Below are positions 54,093-61,745 of a stretch of 64,000 nucleotides of DNA, piece after piece. This stretch comes from Chryseobacterium gleum (lineage in GTDB: Bacteria > Bacteroidota > Bacteroidia > Flavobacteriales > Flavobacteriaceae), in assembly GCA_945897915.1 (NCBI GenBank), contig CAMDGB010000001.1, forward strand, positions 107,507 to 171,506, given 5' to 3'. Position numbers and translations under genes: made by a program. Position 1 is the stretch's first letter. Every line of letters begins with the position of its first letter. The notes under the pieces were generated by a model, which made no database searches, was not told the DNA's origin, and was given only the letters and a program-made list of their open reading frames with translations.

Positions 54093-55463
54093 ATGATGAA
54101 CAAAGAAAGTATTGCAGTAGGTTTAGATATAGGCACAACAAAGATTGTAGCTATGATAGGCAAGAAAAATGAGTACGGTAAGCTAGAAATCCTAGGAGTA
54201 GGAAAATCTAAAAGTTTAGGGGTACACAGAGGTGTAGTCAATAACATCACGCAAACCATTCAATCTATTCAAGCAGCTATTTCAGAAGCAGAAAATAATT
54301 CAGGTTATCGAATTAATGATGTGGTAGTTGGAATTGCGGGACAACACATCCGTAGTATACAACATAGTGACTATATCAGTAGAAAAAATCCAGAAGAAGT
54401 AATTGGAGAAAATGATATTGAACTATTAACTTGTCAAGTTCAAAATTTATCCATGCTTCCAGGAGAAGAAATTATCCATGCCTTACCACAAGAATTTAAA
54501 ATTGACGGACAATCTGAAATTTTAGAGCCTATTGGAATGTATGGTGCACGAGTAGAATCTAGCTTTCATATTGTAGTAGGACAAGCAGCTTCGATCAGAA
54601 ATTTAGGACGTTGTGTAAAAAATGCAGGTTTAGAATTAACAGGATTAACCCTAGAACCTTTAGCTTCAGCAGATGCTGTTTTAAGTGAAGAAGAAAAAGA
54701 AGCAGGTGTGGCACTTATTGATATTGGTGGAGGTACAACAGATTTAGCCGTATTTAAAAACGGTGTAATTCGTCATACTGCTGTAATTCCTTTCGGTGGA
54801 AATGTAATTACAGAAGATATCAAAGAGGGTTGTTCTATTATTGAAAAACAAGCCGAATTGTTAAAAACACGTTTTGGATCGGCTTGGCCAGGAGAAAATA
54901 AAGACAACGAAATTGTTTCTATTCCTGGATTAAGAGGCCGTGAACCAAAAGAAATTTCACTAAAAAACTTATCAAAAATTATTCACGCCAGAGTGGTGGA
55001 AATTATTGAACAAGTATATGCTGAAATTAAATTATACGGGCATGACGAGCCAAAGAAAAAATTAATTGCAGGAATTGTATTAACAGGTGGTGGTTCGCAA
55101 CTACAACATATTAAACAATTGGTAGAATATATTACCGGTATGGATACTAGAATAGGTTATCCAAATGAGCATTTAGCAGGAAATTCAAGCGAAGAATTAT
55201 CTAGCCCATTATATGCCACATCAGTAGGTTTAGTTATGGAAAGTTTACGTAACCAAACCAATAGCGCTACTCCGTTTGTAGAAATGAAAATTCCTGAACA
55301 AGTAGTAGCTTCATCTCAATCTACTGAAGTAAATGTAACTGAAGAAGCAGGGGAAGAAACTAATTCAACACCAGTTGAAAACGAACCAACAGAAAGAAAA
55401 AAGAAATACGACTTTAATAACCTTTTAGGGAAAATTAAAGAGTTTTTAGATAATGTAGAATAA
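54093..55463 (+). CDS. ftsA: cell division protein FtsA
   Basis: The actin-like ATPase that ties FtsZ to the membrane. It has 456 residues. Phosphate 1 motif VGLDIGTTKIVAMIG, phosphate 2 ALIDIGGGTTDLAVF, adenosine motif VLTGGGSQLQHI. The C-terminal amphipathic helix that binds membrane is KYDFNNLLGKIKEFLDNVE, after an acidic linker of about 50 residues. It starts ATGATG; the second ATG, 3 bp on, is equally possible. Confidence 0.96.
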   Translation: MMNKESIAVGLDIGTTKIVAMIGKKNEYGKLEILGVGKSKSLGVHRGVVNNITQTIQSIQAAISEAENNSGYRINDVVVGIAGQHIRSIQHSDYISRKNPEEVIGENDIELLTCQVQNLSMLPGEEIIHALPQEFKIDGQSEILEPIGMYGARVESSFHIVVGQAASIRNLGRCVKNAGLELTGLTLEPLASADAVLSEEEKEAGVALIDIGGGTTDLAVFKNGVIRHTAVIPFGGNVITEDIKEGCSIIEKQAELLKTRFGSAWPGENKDNEIVSIPGLRGREPKEISLKNLSKIIHARVVEIIEQVYAEIKLYGHDEPKKKLIAGIVLTGGGSQLQHIKQLVEYITGMDTRIGYPNEHLAGNSSEELSSPLYATSVGLVMESLRNQTNSATPFVEMKIPEQVVASSQSTEVNVTEEAGEETNSTPVENEPTERKKKYDFNNLLGKIKEFLDNVE

Positions 55464-55505
55464 AGTTATTAGTAGCAAATAATACAAAAAAACAAAGCCA
55501 AATAT

Positions 55506-57512
55506 ATGGAAAGCAACAACGAATTTGGAAACATTACCTTTGATTTACCAAAAAATCAATCAAACGTAATAAAAGTAATTGGAGTAGGTGGCGGAGGTAG
55601 TAATGCCATCAACCACATGTTCAAACAAGGAATCATTGGAGTAGATTTCGTAGTGTGTAATACGGATTCACAGGCATTGCAAACTAGCCCTGTACCAAAT
55701 AAAATTCAATTAGGTGTAAATCTTACTGAAGGTTTAGGCGCAGGAGCAAAGCCAGAAATCGGACAACAAGCCGCTTTAGAAAGCATTGAGGAACTTGAAA
55801 AAATGCTAGATGTAAATACTAAAATGGTATTTATTACGGCTGGTATGGGTGGTGGTACTGGTACAGGTGCAGCACCTGTAATTGCTCAGTTAGCAAAAGA
55901 AAGAGGCATTTTAACGGTAGGAATTATTACCATTCCATTTCAGTTTGAAGGTAAAAATCGTTACGATCAAGCCATGGAAGGTGTAGAAAAATTAAGAAAA
56001 CAAGTAGATTCATTAATTGTTATTAATAATAACAAATTAAGAGAAGTGTACGGGAACCTTGGTTTTAAAGCAGGTTTCTCTAAAGCCGATGAAGTGTTAG
56101 CTACAGCTTCAAAAGGTATTGCAGAAGTGATTACCAATCACCTAACAATGAACATTGATTTAAAAGACGCTAAAACAGTTTTAAGTGATAGCGGAACAGC
56201 AATAATGGGATCTTATGTTGCTTCAGGTGCAGACAGAGCAAGAATTGCTATTCAATCTGCATTAGATTCTCCATTATTAAACGATAATAAAATTACAGGT
56301 GCTAAAAATGTGTTGTTGCTTATCACATTTGGTTCTGATGAAATTACTATCGATGAAATAAGTGAAATTAACGAATACATCCAAAACGAAGCAGGGCACA
56401 ACGCAAACATCATCATGGGAATTGGTGAAGATGAAAAATTAGGCGACGCTATTTCAGTAACCGTTATTGCTACAGGTTTTAATATAGAACAACAAATAGA
56501 AATTGTAAATGCCGAGCCAAAGAAAATTATTCATTCTTTAGATAGTGAGCAAAAAGTAGAACATAATTTAACACCAAATGCAGTAGCTACGCCTAACTTT
56601 TCTTTTGAAGAACAAATTGCTAATAATGTAAGTTTTGAAGTAGAAACGCCAAAGGAAGTAGTAGCTGAACCCGTTTCTAAAATTATTTTTGAATTAAATG
56701 ATTTAGAAGTAGAACAACCACAAATTGTTCAAGCTCAGGTTTTAGATTTAATAGAAACTTCTGAATTTATTAAAAATTTAGATGTATTTTTTGAAAATGT
56801 TTCAGCAGAATTTCAAACAGCAGTAGCGCAACCTCATGTTGAAACGTTACAACCTGTTCAAGAATTTGAAATTATTTCTAATTCTGTTAGAGAAATTGAA
56901 GTAATTGATCCCGAATTTGTTGTGGTTACACAAGATTTCAATTTTTCTTTAGATTTGTTCGATTCTAAAATAGAAACCATAAAAAATACTGTTGTTTTCG
57001 AATTAAGTGAAGAAACCAAAGATATCAAAGTAAATGAGGCCGTGCAGTTTTTCCCAGTTACGGAACTTGGAGAAGAAGGAATTATAAAATATACATTAGA
57101 AGAAGAATTAGAAGAAGCATTTGAGCCAGCTGCACATATTCAAGTCGCTGCAGAACCTATTGATGAAGAAATAAATTTTACTATCAAACAAAAAGAGCCA
57201 GTTGCGGAACCTATTAGTTTCGATCCAAATTATAGCTTTGATGGCTTTTCACCAGTGGAAATGTCAATTGAAGACATTTTAAAATCACGAGCAGAAGAAC
57301 GTAAAAGCAAATTGAAAAACTTCAATCACAAGTTCAACAATCCAAACCGAATTGATGATTTAGAAAAAGAACCAGCTTTCCGTCGTTTAGGATTAGATGT
57401 TACAAGTATGCCAAACCAAAACCCGCCTTCGCGCATGTCTATTGGAATGGATAGTAACGACGACATGCAATTGCGTTCTAACAATTCGTTTTTACATGAT
57501 AATGTAGATTAA
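55506..57512 (+). CDS. ftsZ: cell division protein FtsZ, long C-terminal linker
   Basis: The tubulin-like GTPase forming the Z ring. It has 668 residues, against about 380 in E. coli. The GTPase core ends near residue 335, with GVGGGGSNAINHM, the tubulin signature AGMGGGTGTGAAPVIA, and NTDSQAL. An acidic, low-complexity linker of about 260 residues follows (Glu/Val/Pro/Phe-rich) and then a conserved-looking end block, EKEPAFRRLGLDV, about 45 residues from the C-terminus, read as the FtsA-binding peptide. Long linkers are usual in Bacteroidetes FtsZ. The last gene of the cluster, followed by a terminator. Confidence 0.95.
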   Translation: MESNNEFGNITFDLPKNQSNVIKVIGVGGGGSNAINHMFKQGIIGVDFVVCNTDSQALQTSPVPNKIQLGVNLTEGLGAGAKPEIGQQAALESIEELEKMLDVNTKMVFITAGMGGGTGTGAAPVIAQLAKERGILTVGIITIPFQFEGKNRYDQAMEGVEKLRKQVDSLIVINNNKLREVYGNLGFKAGFSKADEVLATASKGIAEVITNHLTMNIDLKDAKTVLSDSGTAIMGSYVASGADRARIAIQSALDSPLLNDNKITGAKNVLLLITFGSDEITIDEISEINEYIQNEAGHNANIIMGIGEDEKLGDAISVTVIATGFNIEQQIEIVNAEPKKIIHSLDSEQKVEHNLTPNAVATPNFSFEEQIANNVSFEVETPKEVVAEPVSKIIFELNDLEVEQPQIVQAQVLDLIETSEFIKNLDVFFENVSAEFQTAVAQPHVETLQPVQEFEIISNSVREIEVIDPEFVVVTQDFNFSLDLFDSKIETIKNTVVFELSEETKDIKVNEAVQFFPVTELGEEGIIKYTLEEELEEAFEPAAHIQVAAEPIDEEINFTIKQKEPVAEPISFDPNYSFDGFSPVEMSIEDILKSRAEERKSKLKNFNHKFNNPNRIDDLEKEPAFRRLGLDVTSMPNQNPPSRMSIGMDSNDDMQLRSNNSFLHDNVD

Positions 57513-57539
57513 TCTAAAATTAACTAACCTAATACTATT

Positions 57540-57577
57540 AAATCCTGACAAGTTATAAACGAGTCGGGATTTTTTTA
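57540..57577 (+). terminator. terminator of the dcw operon
   Basis: Stem AATCCTGAC / GTCGGGATT (one G-T pair) with a 12-nt loop, then seven T; it lies 28 bp after the ftsZ stop. Confidence 0.85.
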
Positions 57578-57621
57578 TTACTTTCGCATAATAAATAATT
57601 TACTACATAAAATAAAAATAT

Positions 57622-58071
57622 ATGAGCTTAGCTACACAAGTTATGGATAGCATGAAAGATGCCATGAGAGCCAAAGATACAGTGGCTCTTGAAGCGTTAC
57701 GTGCTATTAAATCGGAAATATTAATAGCGCAAACTGCTTCAGGTTCTAAAGAAGAAATTTCAGAAGCGGACGAAATTAAAATTTTACAAAAATTGGTAAA
57801 AATGCGTAAAGACAGTTACGAAATTTTTACTTCACAAAATCGTGCCGATTTAGCCGAACCAGAATTGGCGCAAATTGCAGTAATCGAAAAGTTCTTACCA
57901 GCACAATTATCAGAAGCAGAAGTAGAAGCTATTGTAGCAAAAATTATTGCAGAAACTGGTGCATCAGGTATTGCAGCAATGGGAAAAGTTATGGGTTTAG
58001 CCGCAGCACAAATTGGCGGACAAGCAGAAGGAAAAACTATTTCTACTATTGTAAAGAAACTATTGGTTTAG
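57622..58071 (+). CDS. GatB/YqeY-domain protein
   Basis: A 149-residue protein of the YqeY family: MKDAMRAKDTVALEALRAIKSEI at the N-terminus, KMRKDSYEIFTSQNRADLA and EKFLPAQLSEAEVEAIV in the middle, GKVMGLAAAQIGGQAEGKTI at the end. It resembles the tRNA-binding tail of GatB amidotransferase subunits, and a role in aminoacyl-tRNA handling is supposed but not proved. A -7-like TACTTTCG (57579-57586) suggests its own promoter after the ftsZ terminator. Confidence 0.9.
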   Translation: MSLATQVMDSMKDAMRAKDTVALEALRAIKSEILIAQTASGSKEEISEADEIKILQKLVKMRKDSYEIFTSQNRADLAEPELAQIAVIEKFLPAQLSEAEVEAIVAKIIAETGASGIAAMGKVMGLAAAQIGGQAEGKTISTIVKKLLV

Positions 58072-58079
58072 ATAAATTA

Positions 58080-58180
58080 GACTACTTAGACAGGTTAGAT
58101 ATCTTAGACAGATTAGATGACTTAGATTTTATCTAACTTTCTATAAATCCAAAAGTCTAAATTGTCTAACAATCTAAATA
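58080..58180. repeat. TTAGACAG/TTAGATGA phrase repeats before tRNA-Arg
   Basis: At least five imperfect TTAGA-containing phrases in direct order, then complementary ones (TCTAA, GTCTAA). The vocabulary matches 11592-11656, so many copies are arranged as an inverted array that could fold. No gene between 58072 and 58186. Confidence 0.5.
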
Positions 58181-58186
58181 AAAAAA

Positions 58187-58260
58187 GGCTGCGTAGTTCA
58201 ACTGGATAGAATGACGGATTTCGGCTCCGTTGGTTGCAGGTTCGAACCCTGCCGCGGTCA
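58187..58260 (+). tRNA. tRNA-Arg (anticodon UCG)
   Basis: A 74-nt tRNA: acceptor stem GGCTGCG/CGCGGTC with two G-U-type pairs, anticodon stem ACGGA/TCCGT around loop TTTCGGC (anticodon TCG), T-loop TTCGAAC, discriminator A, no CCA. Its 3' part from the anticodon stem outward is copied exactly at 59032-59077, so it served as the attachment site of an integrated element. Confidence 0.95.
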
Positions 58261-58263
58261 CAA
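58218..58263 (+). repeat. att-like direct repeat, proximal copy (tRNA-Arg 3' part)
   Basis: 46 bp, starting at nucleotide 32 of the tRNA and running 3 bp past its 3' end, identical to 59032-59077. The bases before and after differ between the two copies, so the shared block has sharp limits, as at tyrosine-recombinase attachment sites that cross over in the anticodon arm. Confidence 0.85.
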
Positions 58264-58318
58264 ATTTTTTTAAATTAATGAATTAATTTATAGATTATAG
58301 CCCTTTTTATTTTCAACG

Positions 58319-58349
58319 TTTGTTATTTAACATATATTTATTATATTTG
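58319..58349 (+). promoter_or_regulatory. Bacteroidetes promoter for the DUF4468-like gene
   Basis: TTTG (58319-58322), 19-bp spacer, TATATTTG (58342-58349): a full match to TTTG-N19-TAnnTTTG and the best promoter in the window. The ATG is 22 bp downstream. Confidence 0.75.
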
Positions 58350-58371
58350 ATTTAATTTATTAATAAAATAT

Positions 58372-58932
58372 ATGAAAAAAATATTGTTTGGGCTATTAAT
58401 TATAATGAGTTTGTACTCAAATGCCCAGGAAACAGAATTTGCCTTAACAGCTGATAGAGGAATGACTGATTTTATTGTAACTAATGTACAAGATAAAACA
58501 GCAACAGAAATTTATAAAAAAACAATGGAATGGATTGGTAAAAGTTTTAAAAATCCGCTTCAAAAGATGATTTCCAATGTAGAAAATGAATCTATAGTAT
58601 TTCAAAGTTATTCAGAAACTTTATTTTCAGATTATTTTATGGGTTCCAAAGTTTATCACCCAACTAAATTCCAAATTGAGATTGTTTTTAAAGATGGAAA
58701 ATACAAATTTGATATTATAGGTATGCAAACTCTTGATGGTAGCGATCTTAAATTTTTTGTAACTCCTATGACAAAAGAAGAATTGGTAAAAAATTACTGG
58801 GTTTTTAAAAAAGATGGTACCTTAACAAATACCTATAAATATGCTAATGAAGTACCATTATATTTTAATAATTTTAATAAAGAATTATATGATAATATTA
58901 TTTCAACAACCAAGAAAAATGATGGTTGGTAA
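58372..58932 (+). CDS. DUF4468-like exported protein, cargo of the mini-island
   Basis: A 186-residue protein with a signal peptide (MKKILFGLLIIMSLYSNAQ) and a mixed alpha/beta body: NVQDKTATEIYKKTMEWIGK, then PLQKMISNVENESIVFQSYS, FQIEIVFKDGKYKFDIIGMQ and a polar C-terminus. The pattern (helix E-I-Y-x-K-T/x-x-W-I, then a beta sheet with F-x-I-x-I-x-F-K-D-G-K-Y-K) is that of DUF4468, a TBP-like-fold family of Bacteroidetes with unknown role. It is the only gene in the att-flanked segment and its codon use is as AT-rich as the neighbours. Assignment to DUF4468 is from memory of the pattern. Confidence 0.7.
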   Translation: MKKILFGLLIIMSLYSNAQETEFALTADRGMTDFIVTNVQDKTATEIYKKTMEWIGKSFKNPLQKMISNVENESIVFQSYSETLFSDYFMGSKVYHPTKFQIEIVFKDGKYKFDIIGMQTLDGSDLKFFVTPMTKEELVKNYWVFKKDGTLTNTYKYANEVPLYFNNFNKELYDNIISTTKKNDGW

Positions 58933-59031
58933 TAGCAATATATAAATATAAAATATTAAAAAAATGTAATATAAATTTGAAAGGTTAGTTTAAGGAAATT
59001 ATCTTCAAGTAAAGCTTGACATAATATCATT

Positions 59032-59077
59032 ATTTCGGCTCCGTTGGTTGCAGGTTCGAACCCTGCCGCGGTCACAA
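59032..59077 (+). repeat. att-like direct repeat, distal copy (tRNA-Arg 3' fragment)
   Basis: Exact 46-bp copy of 58218-58263. It lacks the 5' half of the tRNA and so cannot make a tRNA; it marks the far end of an integrated segment. Confidence 0.85.
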
Positions 59078-59129
59078 TTATTTGCTATTTATTGGGGTTA
59101 AAAAGATTTTTGCTAAACATTTTAATAGT

Positions 59130-59295
59130 AAATAGTAGTGAAAAACCTTTTTCTGTTATGAAGGAACAAGGTGCGATGTTGCGGCAAATGAGCAGCATTT
59201 GAATGGGAACAGAACGTAGCTTTAGAAAATGATGTGAAGTTCTAAGAGCGTTTCGTTGGGGTAACAACAAAATAACAGCGAAGCATTCCTATTTG
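59130..59295. other. GC-richer hairpin-bearing spacer, possible dispersed repeat
   Basis: The 228-bp stretch 59078-59305 holds no convincing gene. From about 59130 it is visibly richer in G and C than the surrounding spacers and contains small perfect hairpins: CAAATG/CATTTG (59185-59201, 5-nt loop) and TTAGAA/TTCTAA (59222-59245). Both strands are open only in short pieces. It reads like a non-coding dispersed repeat or the edge of a lost gene; this is a guess. Confidence 0.35.
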
Positions 59296-59305
59296 TTGTA
59301 GTAAA

Positions 59306-61741
59306 TTAGTTTGAATTTACAAGTTTTAAAATAGTTGCTGTTGATTTTAATCCTATAGATTTTGCCTCAAATGTTACTTCACCAGTATTTTTTCCAGCTT
59401 GAATAATTACTTGGCATTTTCCATTAAAAGCACTTCTTTGCCAAGAATCTGTTAAGCATTTATCTGGTTCATGAGAACTCGGATCGCCATTTCCAACCCC
59501 AATTATTTTTGCGTTTTCAGAAATGGTAAATGAAAGTAGGTTTTTCGCTGTTGGTACTTCTCTTCCTTTTTCGTCGGTAATTGAAATATTTACTACTGTT
59601 GCATCTTTTCCATCTGCCATTAAAATTGATTTATCTGGAGTTAGTACCACATTTGTAGCTAGTCCTGTTGTTTCAATTTTTGCAGTAATTTTTTTACCTT
59701 TTTTGTAGGCAATTGCTTTTAAAGTTCCGGGTTCGTACAATATATTCCATTGTAAATGACTGTTTCTTTCCATTATTTTTTTGCCTAAACTTTTTTCATT
59801 TAAGAAAAGCTCAACTTCATCTGCATTTGAATTTACCCAAACATCAATTGGTTTCCCGATTTTATCAGGCCAATTCCAATGTGGAGAAATATGCAGGATG
59901 TCTTCATTTGTCCACCAACTTTTATAGTAATAATAGATGTTTTTTGGGAAACCACAAACATCTAAAATTCCGAAATGCGAACTTATATTTGGCCATTTAT
60001 AAGGAGTGGGTTCCCCACGATAATCGAAACCTGTCCAAACAAATCCACCTAACCAATAGTTGTTTTCTGCAGCTAATTTCCACCACGTTTCGGCTTTGCT
60101 TGCCCACCAAGGATAGGTAATATCTTGATCTGGTACGTAACCACGGATTTCATCTTTTTCGTAAATACCTCTTGTGGTAACAGTACTTCCCATTTCTGTA
60201 CCCAAAAGTGGTTGATTGGGATGGTCTTTATGATAATCGGATACAGCATATTCTCTATAATTAAACCCTCGAATAGGAATGATTTCATTAATTCCTTTGA
60301 AGTCATTTGCCATATCAGCAGCATAGGTGCTGGTTCTTGTTGGGTCTAAATCTTCTTGAATGGCTAATAGCGTTTGTGCGATTTTTTTACCATACTCATT
60401 CCCTTGAATGTTTTGTTCTTCATTACCAATAGACCATAAAAATACAGATGGATGATTTCTATCTCTTTTTATTAATCTTTTAAATTGGTCAATATATTCT
60501 GGACTACTATTTAATAAACGTTGTTCGTCTACGACTAACATTCCCAAACTATCACAAGCTTCTAAAAGTTCAGGAGTAGGGGCGTTATGACTTGCCCTAT
60601 AAGCATTTGAGCCCATTTCTTTAAGTAATTTTATTCGGTAATACTGCATGTAATCGGGTAGGGCACTTCCTATACCAGCGTGGTCTTGATGGTTGTTTGT
60701 CCCCTTAATTTTAAGGTGTTTTCCGTTTAAGAAAAATCCTTCTTTGGCATCAAATTTCACAGTTTTAATTCCGAAACGGGTTTTAGTTTGATGAATGATT
60801 TGATTTCCTGATTTTATAACTGAAACAACTCTATATAAATAAGGGTTTTCAAGCGACCAAATTTCTGGATTTTTTAGCTGTAAATGTTGTTTTATGGTTT
60901 GATTTTTAAAGATGCCTATATTTACTTTTTGTTCCTTATTTTTGACTAAAATTTTACCGTTTCTATCCGTAATATAGGAGTAAACAACACTATTGGTATT
61001 ATTTAAATTGTTATTTTGAATGGTTGTTTCAACGGTAACTTCTGCGTTTTTTCCTTTAACTTCCGAATGAACAAAAATACCACCTTGTGGAATAAAAATT
61101 TTGTCTGTTATGTGTAACCAAACGTGTCTGTAAATCCCAGCTCCTTCATAAAACCAACCTTCATATTGTGTAGCATCTACTCGAATAACTAATACATTAT
61201 CGCCTTCAAAATTAATATAATCTGATACGTCATATGAATTTCCTAAATAACCACTAAAATTGGTCCCCACGTAAAAGCCATTTAACCATATTTCAGCATT
61301 TCTGTAAATACCATCAAATTGAATTTCAAAACGCTTCTTGCTTTTTGATTTTTCTACAGAAAAATGTTTACGATACCAACCGATACTTGTTTCTGGATAA
61401 GCGCCACCGACTGGTTTATAACCATGACTGTCCATCTCTACTTGTTCAGATTTTACAAAAGGAAGTTCCACTACCCAATCATGCGGAATATTGATCTTTT
61501 GCCAGGTGCTGTCAATAAATTTAGGGTGCACTATTGTGGTTGCAAAAACATTCGATTTATGAAGCAAAGCGGTTTTACTATATTCGAAATCTTTTTCAAC
61601 ATTTGCTGCATGTCCAAAATGAAATTTCCAATCTTCATCTAAGCTAATTTTTTCTTGCGCCATTCCGCTAGTCATCGCAAAAAGAAAGGAAATAATTAGT
61701 GCCGATTTGTTCCTTAATAGTAAAAATGTATTTTTTTTCAT
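59306..61741 (-). CDS. glycoside hydrolase family 2 protein, probable beta-galactosidase
   Basis: An 811-residue exported enzyme (signal ends SGMAQ). GH2 jelly-roll, Ig-like and TIM-barrel order: WKFHFGHA and IPHDWVVELPF at the start, EIWLNGFYVGTNFSGYLGNS in the sugar-binding domain, then the barrel with acid/base Glu441 (WSIGNEEQN) and nucleophile Glu516 (LLGTEMGST). A C-terminal DUF4982-like and Ig-like region follows. The start at 61741 is preferred over 61765 since the signal peptide begins there and lies 4 bp after the preceding gene. With two GH53 enzymes upstream, removal of terminal galactose from galactan oligosaccharides is the likely job. Confidence 0.9.
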   Translation of the reverse strand: MKKNTFLLLRNKSALIISFLFAMTSGMAQEKISLDEDWKFHFGHAANVEKDFEYSKTALLHKSNVFATTIVHPKFIDSTWQKINIPHDWVVELPFVKSEQVEMDSHGYKPVGGAYPETSIGWYRKHFSVEKSKSKKRFEIQFDGIYRNAEIWLNGFYVGTNFSGYLGNSYDVSDYINFEGDNVLVIRVDATQYEGWFYEGAGIYRHVWLHITDKIFIPQGGIFVHSEVKGKNAEVTVETTIQNNNLNNTNSVVYSYITDRNGKILVKNKEQKVNIGIFKNQTIKQHLQLKNPEIWSLENPYLYRVVSVIKSGNQIIHQTKTRFGIKTVKFDAKEGFFLNGKHLKIKGTNNHQDHAGIGSALPDYMQYYRIKLLKEMGSNAYRASHNAPTPELLEACDSLGMLVVDEQRLLNSSPEYIDQFKRLIKRDRNHPSVFLWSIGNEEQNIQGNEYGKKIAQTLLAIQEDLDPTRTSTYAADMANDFKGINEIIPIRGFNYREYAVSDYHKDHPNQPLLGTEMGSTVTTRGIYEKDEIRGYVPDQDITYPWWASKAETWWKLAAENNYWLGGFVWTGFDYRGEPTPYKWPNISSHFGILDVCGFPKNIYYYYKSWWTNEDILHISPHWNWPDKIGKPIDVWVNSNADEVELFLNEKSLGKKIMERNSHLQWNILYEPGTLKAIAYKKGKKITAKIETTGLATNVVLTPDKSILMADGKDATVVNISITDEKGREVPTAKNLLSFTISENAKIIGVGNGDPSSHEPDKCLTDSWQRSAFNGKCQVIIQAGKNTGEVTFEAKSIGLKSTATILKLVNSN

Positions 61742-61745
61742 ATCA

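Larger units (their letters stand above)
58264..59077 (+). mobile_element. mini-island between att-like repeats at tRNA-Arg
   Basis: The DNA between the two 46-bp repeats plus the distal copy (814 bp). It contains one complete gene (DUF4468-like) with its own promoter, and no integrase, excisionase or transposase. The layout (intact tRNA proximal, 3' fragment distal, cargo on the 3' side) is what integration into a tRNA gene produces. It may be a deletion derivative, a satellite using a recombinase from elsewhere, or the first of several tandem elements. Which of these cannot be told from this window. Confidence 0.7.

Noticed and set aside
59085..59270. Minus-strand open frame of 61 codons in the spacer after the tRNA-Arg fragment
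   Set aside because: It has no signal, no domain and a Cys/His-rich, unlikely composition; a non-coding repeat is more likely, so it is reported as a spacer.
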